DNA of 9,763 nt from Candidatus Izemoplasma sp. (GTDB lineage Bacteria; Bacillota_I; Bacilli_A; Izemoplasmatales; Izemoplasmataceae). Position numbers and translations under genes: made by a program. The notes below the pieces were generated by a model. The model was not told the origin of the DNA and did not search any database. It saw nothing but the letters and a program-made list of their open reading frames with translations. Numbering within the stretch: the stretch's first letter is position 1; each line of letters starts with the position of its first letter. Where the stretch lies: positions 1-9,763 of the forward strand of contig JAOZSP010000044.1 in NCBI GenBank assembly GCA_029939615.1. The letters run 5' to 3'. This document shows positions 1 through 5,477 of the stretch, piece by piece.

Positions 1-194
1 AGAAAGGTTATGCTAGTGAAGCTGCTTTCAAAATGAAAGAAGTGGCAATTGAATTAGGATTGAAAGAGTTAGTTGGTCTAGCAGATATTAGTAATATTCC
101 TAGTCAGAAGATATTAGAGAAAATTGGATATAATTATAAATCTACTATCAAATTGTGGGGAAGCACATTAAAATATTACGAAATAGTATTATAA
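1..194 (+). CDS. GNAT family N-acetyltransferase, C-terminal fragment (5' end outside window)
   Basis: The frame beginning at base 3 is open for 63 codons to a TAA at 192-194; the other two forward frames stop within 40 bases. The fragment starts KGYASEAAFKMKEVAIELGL and continues with ADISNIPSQKILEKIGY. These match the last part of a RimJ/RimL-like GNAT fold: the end of the acetyl-CoA pyrophosphate loop (G-Y-A-S-E-A), the following helix, then the N-x-x-S-x-K-I-L-E-K-I-G-Y segment. Such enzymes transfer an acetyl group from acetyl-CoA to an amine of a protein or small molecule. The substrate cannot be inferred from this piece. A hairpin terminator follows 9 bases after the stop, so the gene ends its transcription unit. 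Confidence 0.8.
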   Translation, partial: KGYASEAAFKMKEVAIELGLKELVGLADISNIPSQKILEKIGYNYKSTIKLWGSTLKYYEIVL

Positions 195-202
195 AGAAAA
201 TC

Positions 203-233
203 AAAAGAGAGTGTGAAAATATTCTCTTTTTTT
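203..233 (+). terminator. Rho-independent terminator after the GNAT fragment
   Basis: AAAAGAGA (203-210) pairs with TCTCTTTT (223-230) around a 12-base loop, and the T run continues to 233. The stem is A/T rich and only moderately stable, but its position 9 bases after the stop codon supports it. Confidence 0.7.
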
Positions 234-250
234 CATGAAAATCAGTTTCA

Positions 251-296
251 TATAATTATGCTTTTTAAAATCGCTTTTGTTGTGGTAAGATAGTAT
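251..296 (+). promoter_or_regulatory. Candidate promoter(s) for pfp
   Basis: There are two weak candidates. A TATAAT lies at 251-256 without a good -35. A TG-G-TAAGAT extended -10 lies at 286-291, also without a convincing -35 (TTTTAA at 263-268). The second fits the TGnTAnnAT style seen at other promoters in this window. The SD AGGAG (313-317) sits 10 bases before the ATG at 328. Confidence 0.4.
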
Positions 297-327
297 TGTA
301 GATATTTTTTATAGGAGATGAAAATAT

Positions 328-1551
328 ATGGAAAAATTAGTTGGTAATTTACTTTATGGACAAAGTGGCGGTCCTACAACAGTAATTAATGCCTCGGCTT
401 ACGGAGTAATAACTGAAGCATTAAAAAAGAATGATATTATTGAAGAAGTTTATGTTATGAAACACGGAATACAAGGGGCTTTAAATGAAGAGTTCTTTCA
501 TATTGGTTCACAGGACAAAGATCAAATTGAGTTATTAAAACATAGTCCTGGTAGTGCTTTTGGTAGTGTAAGATACAAAATGCCTTCTTTTAAGGAAGAT
601 GAAACAGATTATATTAGACTACTTTACATTTTTAGAAAATATAATATAAAGTATTTCTTGTTTAACGGTGGAAATGATTCAATGGATACTTGTCATAAAA
701 TTGCTGAATATATGAAGCATGTTGAATTTGATATTCGTGTAATTGGGATTCCTAAAACGATTGATAATGATTTACCTTTCACAGATCATACACCAGGTTT
801 TGGTAGTGCTGCAAAATATATCGCTAATACTATGCAAGAAGTAGCGTATGATATGTTAGCTTACCCAAAAGGAAAAGTTACAATAGTAGAAATAATGGGA
901 CGTCATGCAGGGTGGCTTACTGCTGCAGCTAGTTTAGCTAGTATTACTGGATACGGTCCTGATTTGATCTATTTACCTGAAGTACCTTTCTCAATTGAGA
1001 AATTTAAATCTGATGTAAGAAGAGTATATGGTGAATCAAGACAATGTTTAGTTGCCGTTAGTGAAGGGTTAGTTAATGAAGAAGGTATTTTAATTGGATC
1101 TAGTAGTGGATTAAAAGATGCTTTTGGACACTTCCAATTAGGAGGAGTTAGTTCAAAATTATCAACAATTCTAAATAGTGAAATGAGAATTTCTTCAAGA
1201 ACTATTGAACTAGGAACAACACAACGTGCAGCATCTCATCTTCAAAGTTTAACTGATGTTAATGAAGCTATTGAAGTGGGTAAAAAAGCAGTTCAATATG
1301 CTATCAAGGGTGAACATGGAATAATGGTTACTATTATTAGAAAAGATTCAGATGATTATAAAGTGAAGTTTGGTAAACATCCATTAGATGAAATCGCGAA
1401 TATTGAAAGAACAATTCCTGCTTCAATGATAAATGAAGATGGAAATGGTGTTACTCAAGAGTTTATTGATTATGCTTTACCTTTAATTGAAGGAGAAAAT
1501 ACTCCTTTATTTGAAAATGGTATGCAAAGATTTAGTAAATTTGAGAAATAA
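328..1551 (+). CDS. pfp: Pyrophosphate-dependent 6-phosphofructokinase
   Basis: Phosphorylates fructose-6-phosphate to fructose-1,6-bisphosphate, a reversible glycolytic step in the cytoplasm. PPi rather than ATP is the predicted donor. The 407 residues show the PFK fold motifs in order: GQSGGPT (11-17), the donor-site GGNDS (114-118), the catalytic PKTIDND (142-148) and MGRHAGW (190-196), with the PEVPF loop at 217-221. Known of the family: Asp at the fourth position of the GG-x-D motif (D117) and Lys in PKTIDND (K143) mark PPi users, whereas ATP enzymes carry Gly at both places. Length is normal for the PPi-type enzyme. The ATG has an AGGAG SD 10 bases upstream. It is monocistronic, with terminators on both sides. 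I am sure of the family and fairly sure of the PPi specificity. Confidence 0.95.
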   Translation: MEKLVGNLLYGQSGGPTTVINASAYGVITEALKKNDIIEEVYVMKHGIQGALNEEFFHIGSQDKDQIELLKHSPGSAFGSVRYKMPSFKEDETDYIRLLYIFRKYNIKYFLFNGGNDSMDTCHKIAEYMKHVEFDIRVIGIPKTIDNDLPFTDHTPGFGSAAKYIANTMQEVAYDMLAYPKGKVTIVEIMGRHAGWLTAAASLASITGYGPDLIYLPEVPFSIEKFKSDVRRVYGESRQCLVAVSEGLVNEEGILIGSSSGLKDAFGHFQLGGVSSKLSTILNSEMRISSRTIELGTTQRAASHLQSLTDVNEAIEVGKKAVQYAIKGEHGIMVTIIRKDSDDYKVKFGKHPLDEIANIERTIPASMINEDGNGVTQEFIDYALPLIEGENTPLFENGMQRFSKFEK

Positions 1552-1556
1552 TGATT

Positions 1557-1586
1557 AAGGCTTGAGAAATCAAGCCTTATTTTTTT
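1557..1586 (+). terminator. Rho-independent terminator of pfp
   Basis: AAGGCTTGA (1557-1565) and TCAAGCCTT (1570-1578) form a perfect 9-bp stem closed by a GAAA tetraloop (1566-1569). A T run at 1580-1586 follows. It starts 6 bases after the pfp stop. Confidence 0.95.
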
Positions 1587-1596
1587 GCTGTTTTCA

Positions 1597-1605
1597 TGAT
1601 ATAAT
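1597..1605 (+). promoter_or_regulatory. Extended -10 promoter of the HD/Cys-rich operon
   Basis: TGATATAAT (1597-1605) is a TG-n-TATAAT extended -10. No good -35 is present; the -35 position falls in the T tract of the pfp terminator. Transcription would start near 1612, giving a leader of under 20 bases, which helps decide the start codon of the next gene. Confidence 0.7.
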
Positions 1606-1629
1606 ACATATGATTTGAAGGTGATAATT

Positions 1630-2226
1630 ATGAGTATTAATATCAAAAAAATAAGTAACTTTGTTAAGTTGAATTTAGAAAACGAACCAACTGGCCATGA
1701 TTATTTGCATGCTAAAAGAGTTATGCAAAATAGTGAAGAACTTGCTTATGGTTATGATGTTGAAATAAATATTATAAAAGCCGCAGCACTAATTCACGAC
1801 CTAATAGATTATAAATTAGATGATAAATATAAAGCATCTACAGAAGAAATAAATGAACTACTAGGTGATTCCGGATTTGATAATTCTCAAATTGATCATG
1901 TTCAAGAAATAATTAATAACTTATCTTATTCTTCTAATAGAATACCTTTGTCTTTAGAAGGGAAAATCGTTCAAGATGCTGACAGATTAGACGCTTTAGG
2001 AGCTATTGGTATAGCTAGAACATTTGCGTTTGGCGGTAAAAATAATCGACTAATATATAGTGAAGATAGGGTTGATAGTAAAAATTCTATCGCGCATTTT
2101 AATGATAAATTATTGAAGTTATCGGAATTAATGAATACTTCGAAAGCAAAATTAATCGCAGAAGAAAGAACAAAATATATGAAAGAATTTCTTGTTAGAT
2201 TTAAAAGAGAAGTTAGTGGTGAATAA
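1630..2226 (+). CDS. HD-domain phosphohydrolase, YpgQ/YedJ type
   Basis: A 198-residue soluble HD-superfamily protein. Metal-binding residues visible in order: H27 in GHDYLHAKRV (22-31), H56-D57 in LIHDLIDYK, and D117 in VQDADRLDALGA. This H...HD...D pattern and the GHDxxH opening match the YpgQ/YedJ group; B. subtilis YpgQ is a divalent-metal-dependent (d)NTP pyrophosphohydrolase, so nucleotide clean-up is the likely role (inference). An in-frame TTG at 1615 would add five residues, but the SD GAAGGTGA (1617-1624) overlaps it and is well placed for the ATG at 1630. The predicted transcript start near 1612 leaves no room for an SD before the TTG. One base separates it from the downstream Cys-rich gene, so the two are an operon. 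Confidence 0.85.
   Translation: MSINIKKISNFVKLNLENEPTGHDYLHAKRVMQNSEELAYGYDVEINIIKAAALIHDLIDYKLDDKYKASTEEINELLGDSGFDNSQIDHVQEIINNLSYSSNRIPLSLEGKIVQDADRLDALGAIGIARTFAFGGKNNRLIYSEDRVDSKNSIAHFNDKLLKLSELMNTSKAKLIAEERTKYMKEFLVRFKREVSGE
2215..2222 (+). promoter_or_regulatory. Ribosome binding site deciding the start of the Cys-rich protein
   Basis: AGTGGTGA, inside the 3' end of the HD gene, lies 5 bases before the ATG at 2228. It resembles the GGTG(A/G) SD cores before the HD gene, the acyltransferase and the PHP gene. An in-frame TTG at 2192 has no comparable SD. Confidence 0.6.
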
Positions 2227-2227
2227 T

Positions 2228-2488
2228 ATGTCAGAAAACTATAAATTTGTTCAAAATAAGAAATGTGAATTTTTCCCTTGTCATAAAGTAGACGAAGATA
2301 AATTTAATTGTTTATTTTGTTATTGTCCTTTATATATGCTTGGAGATAAATGTGGTGGTAATTTCACTTACTTAGAAAATGGTGTTAAGGATTGTTCAAA
2401 TTGTACAATCCCTCATATAAAAGGAACAGGATATGAGTTTGTTATGAAGAAAATGAATGAAGTAATTGAAAGCACAAAAAAAGAATGA
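2228..2488 (+). CDS. Cysteine-rich small metal-binding domain protein (PF04071-like)
   Basis: An 86-residue protein with eight cysteines (C13, C18, C28, C31, C33, C42, C56, C59) and flanking histidines H19 and H63. The blocks FFPCHK (15-20), NCLFCYCPLY (27-36), KCGGNF (41-46) and KDCSNCTIPH (54-63) match my memory of the 'cysteine-rich small domain' family, found alone or near cobalamin and metal genes in anaerobes. The Cys spacing implies bound metal, zinc or an iron-sulfur cluster; which one cannot be told from sequence. Function is unknown. The start is the ATG one base after the HD stop, not the TTG at 2192 inside the HD gene. Its TGA stop lies inside the stem of the bidirectional terminator. 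Confidence 0.85.
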   Translation: MSENYKFVQNKKCEFFPCHKVDEDKFNCLFCYCPLYMLGDKCGGNFTYLENGVKDCSNCTIPHIKGTGYEFVMKKMNEVIESTKKE

Positions 2489-2506
2489 TTAAGTCATTCT
2501 TTTTTT
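2476..2506 (+). terminator. Bidirectional terminator between convergent Cys-rich and GNAT genes
   Basis: GAATGA (2483-2488) pairs with TCATTC (2494-2499) around a 5-base loop. An A run (2476-2482) and a T run (2500-2506) extend the stem and supply a U tract on either strand. It therefore serves the + strand operon and, read in reverse, the minus-strand GNAT gene ending at 2510. Confidence 0.9.
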
Positions 2507-2509
2507 AAT

Positions 2510-2788
2510 TTATTTTTTGTGTAAGATATCCTCGTATTGATTATTTCTCGTTAATTTTACCACAGCGTAGGAGCAAACAGGAATAACCTTTAAGTTCTCT
2601 TCACGTGCCATTTTAACGATGCTGGCTAATAGTCTTCCTGCAATATTTTGTCCTCTTAATGAAGGATCTACGTATGTATGATCTATTATAATTACGTCTT
2701 CACTATGATATTTATATGTGATTTCTGCAATAATATTTTCTTCTGTTTCTCCGATATAAAATTTGTTATTACCTTTTAGGATTTCCAT
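2510..2788 (-). CDS. Small GNAT-like N-acetyltransferase (YjdJ/NATD1 type)
   Basis: A 92-residue single-domain protein. IDHTYVDPSLRGQNIAGRLL (35-54) contains the acetyl-CoA loop R45-G-Q-N-I-A-G51, and KVIPVCSYAVVKL (67-79) carries the family's conserved P-x-C-S-Y-A block with C72. These match the minimal GNAT family that includes bacterial YjdJ and human NATD1, typically about 90-100 residues, so the gene is full length. The acceptor substrate is not established for this family. The start is supported by a strong SD, AAGGAGGA on the minus strand (bases 2796-2803), 7 bases away. It is transcribed from a divergent promoter shared with the NUDIX operon. Confidence 0.9.
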   Translation of the reverse strand: MEILKGNNKFYIGETEENIIAEITYKYHSEDVIIIDHTYVDPSLRGQNIAGRLLASIVKMAREENLKVIPVCSYAVVKLTRNNQYEDILHKK

Positions 2789-2812
2789 TTTATATTCCTC
2801 CTTATTATTTCT

Positions 2813-2841
2813 AATATACCAAATAAAACCATCTTTAACAA
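2813..2841 (-). promoter_or_regulatory. Promoter of the small GNAT gene
   Basis: Read on the minus strand: -35 TTGTTA (2836-2841), 17-base spacer, then -10 TATATT (2813-2818) preceded by TGG, an extended -10. The -35 overlaps that of the opposite promoter. Confidence 0.65.
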
Positions 2842-2863
2842 TAGATGTGTTTTATGATATAAT
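2835..2863 (+). promoter_or_regulatory. Promoter of the NUDIX operon
   Basis: -35 TTAACA (2835-2840, five of six consensus bases), a 17-base spacer, and TATAAT (2858-2863) with an upstream TG (2855-2856). This is a strong housekeeping-type promoter. Expected transcript start is near 2870, giving a leader of about 75 bases. Confidence 0.8.
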
Positions 2864-2895
2864 TTTATTATAGATGATTATAAGTAAATTAGTTT

Positions 2896-2923
2896 AAAGG
2901 CACTAGAAATATTTGCCTTTTTT
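2896..2923 (+). terminator. Terminator-like hairpin in the leader of the NUDIX operon (possible attenuator)
   Basis: AAAGGCA (2896-2902) pairs with TGCCTTT (2914-2920). The loop can fold further into TA/TA closed by GAAA (2906-2909), and a run of six T ends at 2923. It lies downstream of the promoter at 2835-2863 and upstream of the NUDIX SD at 2931. No + strand gene lies immediately upstream, so it reads as a leader terminator or attenuator. Confidence 0.6.
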
Positions 2924-2944
2924 GAATAGAAAGAAGGAGTAGTT

Positions 2945-3481
2945 TTGAAACTTAAAGAAGAGAGAATAAAGAGTAAAAAGATTTATGAGTGTTTTTTCAT
3001 GGAATTGTATGAAGATGATGTTTTACTACCAAATCAAAAAAAGAGTAAAAGAATCTATATTAAACATGATGGAGCGGCAGCGGTATTGCCGATTACAAAA
3101 GAAGGTAAGATTATTTTAATTAATCAGTATCGTTATCCTATAAGAAGCATATCTTTGGAAATACCCGCAGGTAAAAAAGATTTTATCAATGAATCAGGAT
3201 TAGAATGTGCTGTTAGGGAATTAGAAGAAGAAACAGGATATATGTCTGAGAATATTAGTAAGTTTACTGATTTACATAGTTGTGTTGGATATAGTAGTGA
3301 AATGATTGAAATGTTTATCGCAAAGGATTGTTATAAGTTAGAACAATCAAAAGCTGGTGACGATGATGAATTTATCGAGTTATTAGAGTTAAGCGAAATA
3401 GAAGTTAAGGAGTTACTTAAACATGGAAAGATTACTGATGCAAAAACTTTGGTCGCTTTACAACACTATTTTTTAAATTAA
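2945..3481 (+). CDS. nudF: NUDIX hydrolase, ADP-ribose pyrophosphatase type
   Basis: Predicted to cleave ADP-ribose to AMP and ribose-5-phosphate. The 178 residues have the N-terminal beta domain of the ADPRP group, then QYRYPIRSISLEIPAG (61-76) and the Nudix box from G76: E83, then R91-E92-L-E-E-E-T-G-Y99 with the catalytic RELEEETGY. Six residues rather than the usual five separate G76 from E83. Length fits NudF/YqkG-like enzymes. The start is TTG at 2945, chosen because GAAGGAG (2933-2939) is 5 bases upstream and the N-terminus aligns with family members; the next in-frame ATG (2999-3001) would cut off the first strand. First gene of an operon with a second NUDIX gene 25 bases on, behind a possible leader attenuator. 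Confidence 0.88.
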   Translation: MKLKEERIKSKKIYECFFMELYEDDVLLPNQKKSKRIYIKHDGAAAVLPITKEGKIILINQYRYPIRSISLEIPAGKKDFINESGLECAVRELEEETGYMSENISKFTDLHSCVGYSSEMIEMFIAKDCYKLEQSKAGDDDEFIELLELSEIEVKELLKHGKITDAKTLVALQHYFLN

Positions 3482-3506
3482 ACTTATATTTAAAGGAGTA
3501 AGTATA

Positions 3507-3947
3507 ATGGATTATGTTAAATATATTAGATCTTTAGTAGGAAATAATAAGATAATAATGAATGCAGCAGCATGTATTATCGTTAATGAAAAAAATGAGA
3601 TATTGCTTCAACATCGTGGTGATGATCATTTTTGGGGATTGCCTGGGGGAATTATGGAATTAGGTGAATTACCTACGGATACTGCGAAAAGAGAAGTGTT
3701 AGAAGAAACAGGATTTAATGTAGAAATAGTTAGATATTTAGGTGACTATCATAATTTTATGAAGGAATGGCCTGGGGGAGATAAAGCACATATTATTTGC
3801 TTTGTTTTTCTTGCAAAAATAGTTAGTGGGGAAATGATTATAGATGGGATTGAAACTATAGATTTAAAATGGTATGAATTTTCTTGTTTGCCTGAAATAG
3901 ATGCTGTTGTTCATAAAAATGCAATAACTGATTATTACTTAAAATAA
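3507..3947 (+). CDS. NUDIX hydrolase, MutT-like, substrate unknown
   Basis: A 146-residue single NUDIX domain. The Nudix box G48 to F70 fits GX5EX7REUXEEXGU exactly: G48-I-M-E-L-G-E54, then R62-E-V-L-E-E-T-G-F70. The strand ILLQHRGDDHFWGLPGG precedes it. Such enzymes hydrolyse nucleoside diphosphate-X bonds with Mg2+. The candidates range from modified dNTPs to nucleotide sugars, and the sequence does not decide. The short N-terminal helix (MDYVKYIRSLVG) is typical of many Firmicutes MutT-like proteins. SD AAAGGAG (3492-3498) is 8 bases before the ATG. It is 25 bases after the first NUDIX gene with no terminator between, so they are co-transcribed. No terminator is seen after it either, so read-through into the acyltransferase gene is possible. 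Confidence 0.9.
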   Translation: MDYVKYIRSLVGNNKIIMNAAACIIVNEKNEILLQHRGDDHFWGLPGGIMELGELPTDTAKREVLEETGFNVEIVRYLGDYHNFMKEWPGGDKAHIICFVFLAKIVSGEMIIDGIETIDLKWYEFSCLPEIDAVVHKNAITDYYLK

Positions 3948-3967
3948 TAGTCATTATATGGTAGAAT
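3939..3967 (+). promoter_or_regulatory. Promoter of the acyltransferase gene
   Basis: TTAAAA (3939-3944, four of six consensus bases, in the last codons of the NUDIX gene), a 17-base spacer and TAGAAT (3962-3967) preceded by TGG as an extended -10. Transcript start would be near 3974. The SD AAGAGGTGG (3983-3991) precedes the ATG at 3996. Confidence 0.55.
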
Positions 3968-3995
3968 ATTTATAATATATATAAGAGGTGGATTC

Positions 3996-5144
3996 ATGAA
4001 ACCAACAAAAGCAGATAAGAGAAAAGATTTCTATTTGAAATTATATATTCCTTTCGTTAGAGTTTGGATGTTTTTTGATATGAAGAGTAAATACGTATTT
4101 GATAAATCTTTTGATAATAAAAGAAAAGAACCTTATTTATTGTTAGCTAATCATACATTTTTGTTTGATGTTATTCATATTCCTTTAAAATTGAAAATTC
4201 AACCTTTTATGGTTGCGTCTCAAAATTTGTTTAGTAAGCAACCTCTTAAATTTCTTCTTATTAAAGTTGCTCATGCAATACCTAAATCTAAAGGTACAAG
4301 TGATATTAGAACGGCTAAGGAAATAATTGGTGCTGTTAAAAGACAATATCCAATATTCATTTGTCCTGAGGGTAACACTACTTTTAACGGTGAAACAAAT
4401 TATATTGAAGAATCAACAATGAAGCTTATTAGAAAACTAAAAATTGATGTTGTTGCATGTAATGTTAAAGGTGGGTATTTATCTAAGCCAAGATGGGCAA
4501 CTGGGAAAAGAAGAAACAGACATGTAGAACTACATTATAAAGTAATAATTAAAGCTGAAGATATTAAGAATATGTCTTTAGAAGAAATATCAAGTGCAGT
4601 TAATGAGGGGCTTTATAATAATGACTATGAATATCAAAGAAAAGAAATGATTCCTCATCCTGGAAAAAAACTGGCTGAGGGAATTGAGAATATATTATAT
4701 ACTTGTCCTGAATGTGAATCTATAGGATCTATGAAAGCAAATAAATCAACTATTAGATGTAATAGTTGTGGGAATGAAGGGTTCGTTAATAAATATGGAT
4801 TTATTGAAGGATTTAAGTTTGATAATACTGTTGAGTGGGATAACTGGCAACGTAAGTTTGATAAAAGCTTAATTAATGAAGTGATTGAATCACCGGGTAA
4901 AATTTATTTGGTTAATGATGTAGATTTTACTAGAAAATTTTTAGGGAATATCACAATACGATATGCGGATAAAAAGTTTATTATAAAGGGTGGTACTGAA
5001 ATAGTATTTCCTTTTGATAAAATAGGAAATCCAATTGTGACATTAAGAAGAGAATTCAATATTAATTTTGAAGAAAAACATTATTTAATTATTATAGAAA
5101 AATATATAACTTCTTTTTTAAGAGTTGTGCAAGAGAAATATTGA
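3996..5144 (+). CDS. Lysophospholipid acyltransferase-like protein with zinc ribbon and extra C-terminal domain
   Basis: A 382-residue multidomain protein. Residues about 1-215 are a PlsC/LPLAT domain: block I N52-H53-T-F-L-F-D58 (the NHX4D catalytic motif) and block III C123-P-E-G-N127 for glycerol-phosphate binding. This predicts acyl transfer to a lysophospholipid or related acceptor at the inner membrane face. A zinc ribbon follows, C237-P-E-C240 and C255-N-S-C258. About 110 further residues (272-382) are mixed beta/alpha, rich in W, F and K, and I do not recognise them; a PH-like or lipid-binding fold is a guess. PlsC proper is usually 200-250 residues, so the tail is a substantial addition. 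The acceptor cannot be named. Has its own promoter and SD. Confidence 0.8.
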   Translation: MKPTKADKRKDFYLKLYIPFVRVWMFFDMKSKYVFDKSFDNKRKEPYLLLANHTFLFDVIHIPLKLKIQPFMVASQNLFSKQPLKFLLIKVAHAIPKSKGTSDIRTAKEIIGAVKRQYPIFICPEGNTTFNGETNYIEESTMKLIRKLKIDVVACNVKGGYLSKPRWATGKRRNRHVELHYKVIIKAEDIKNMSLEEISSAVNEGLYNNDYEYQRKEMIPHPGKKLAEGIENILYTCPECESIGSMKANKSTIRCNSCGNEGFVNKYGFIEGFKFDNTVEWDNWQRKFDKSLINEVIESPGKIYLVNDVDFTRKFLGNITIRYADKKFIIKGGTEIVFPFDKIGNPIVTLRREFNINFEEKHYLIIIEKYITSFLRVVQEKY

Positions 5145-5167
5145 TTTAAGAATAGATGGTTTACAAT
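5141..5167 (+). promoter_or_regulatory. Weak candidate promoter for the SemiSWEET-like/diguanylate cyclase operon
   Basis: TTGATT (5141-5146) and TACAAT (5162-5167, five of six consensus bases) are 15 bases apart, shorter than ideal. The rest of this 57-base gap holds the SD AGGTGG (5192-5197) and no terminator, so read-through from the acyltransferase gene is equally possible. Confidence 0.3.
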
Positions 5168-5201
5168 AAAATAAAGTGTTACGAAAACAGCAGGTGGAAT
5201 A

Positions 5202-5477
5202 ATGAGCGTATTTGAAGTCTTAATGTTGGTTTGTATTGGATTTGCATGGCCAACAGCTATATATAAAAGTATAAAAAGTAAGAGTGTTGAAGGAAAGAGT
5301 ATTTTGTTTTTATATATTATTATGGCAGGATATTTATTTGGAATGATACATAAGATAGTTTATAATTTAGATTTTGTTATTGTGTTATATGCTATTAATT
5401 TTTTAATGGTATTTACAGATATGATTTTGTATCATAAACATAAAAAGATTTATAGTGAGGAAGGAGTGTCATTATGA
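5202..5477 (+). CDS. SemiSWEET/PQ-loop-like three-helix membrane protein
   Basis: A 91-residue protein with three predicted membrane helices (about 3-20, 33-52, 57-78). P17 sits at the end of helix 1, followed by the basic linker KSIKSKSVEGKS (22-33), and N66 lies in helix 3. This is the one-repeat layout of SemiSWEET proteins, which dimerise to carry sugars, and of the wider MtN3/PQ-loop clan. Here the PQ pair is P-T. Similar short proteins are common in low-GC Firmicutes without a known substrate, so sugar transport is only a possibility. SD AGGTGG precedes the ATG. Its TGA stop overlaps the ATG of the diguanylate cyclase gene (ATGA), which suggests translational coupling and a shared function. 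Confidence 0.7.
   Translation: MSVFEVLMLVCIGFAWPTAIYKSIKSKSVEGKSILFLYIIMAGYLFGMIHKIVYNLDFVIVLYAINFLMVFTDMILYHKHKKIYSEEGVSL

Noticed and set aside
231..240. Perfect 10-bp palindrome TTTCATGAAA, partly repeated downstream, as an operator for pfp
   Set aside because: Short palindromes of this composition are common in A+T-rich DNA, and it overlaps the tail of the upstream terminator; no further support.
1615..1629. TTG start for the HD protein, five codons upstream of the ATG
   Set aside because: The SD GAAGGTGA overlaps this TTG and is placed correctly for the ATG at 1630; the predicted transcript begins only about 3 bases before the TTG.
2192..2227. TTG start for the Cys-rich protein inside the HD gene
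   Set aside because: No SD precedes it, the added residues are just the HD gene in another frame, and the ATG at 2228 has a good SD and matches the family N-terminus.
2874..2897. Seven-codon frame (MIISKLV) in the NUDIX leader, as a possible leader peptide controlling the hairpin
   Set aside because: No SD is possible because the predicted transcript starts only a few bases upstream, and the codons show no run of one regulatory amino acid.
3971..3976. TATAAT as the -10 of the acyltransferase gene
   Set aside because: Transcription would start inside the SD at 3983-3991; the TGG-TAGAAT at 3959-3967 is better placed.
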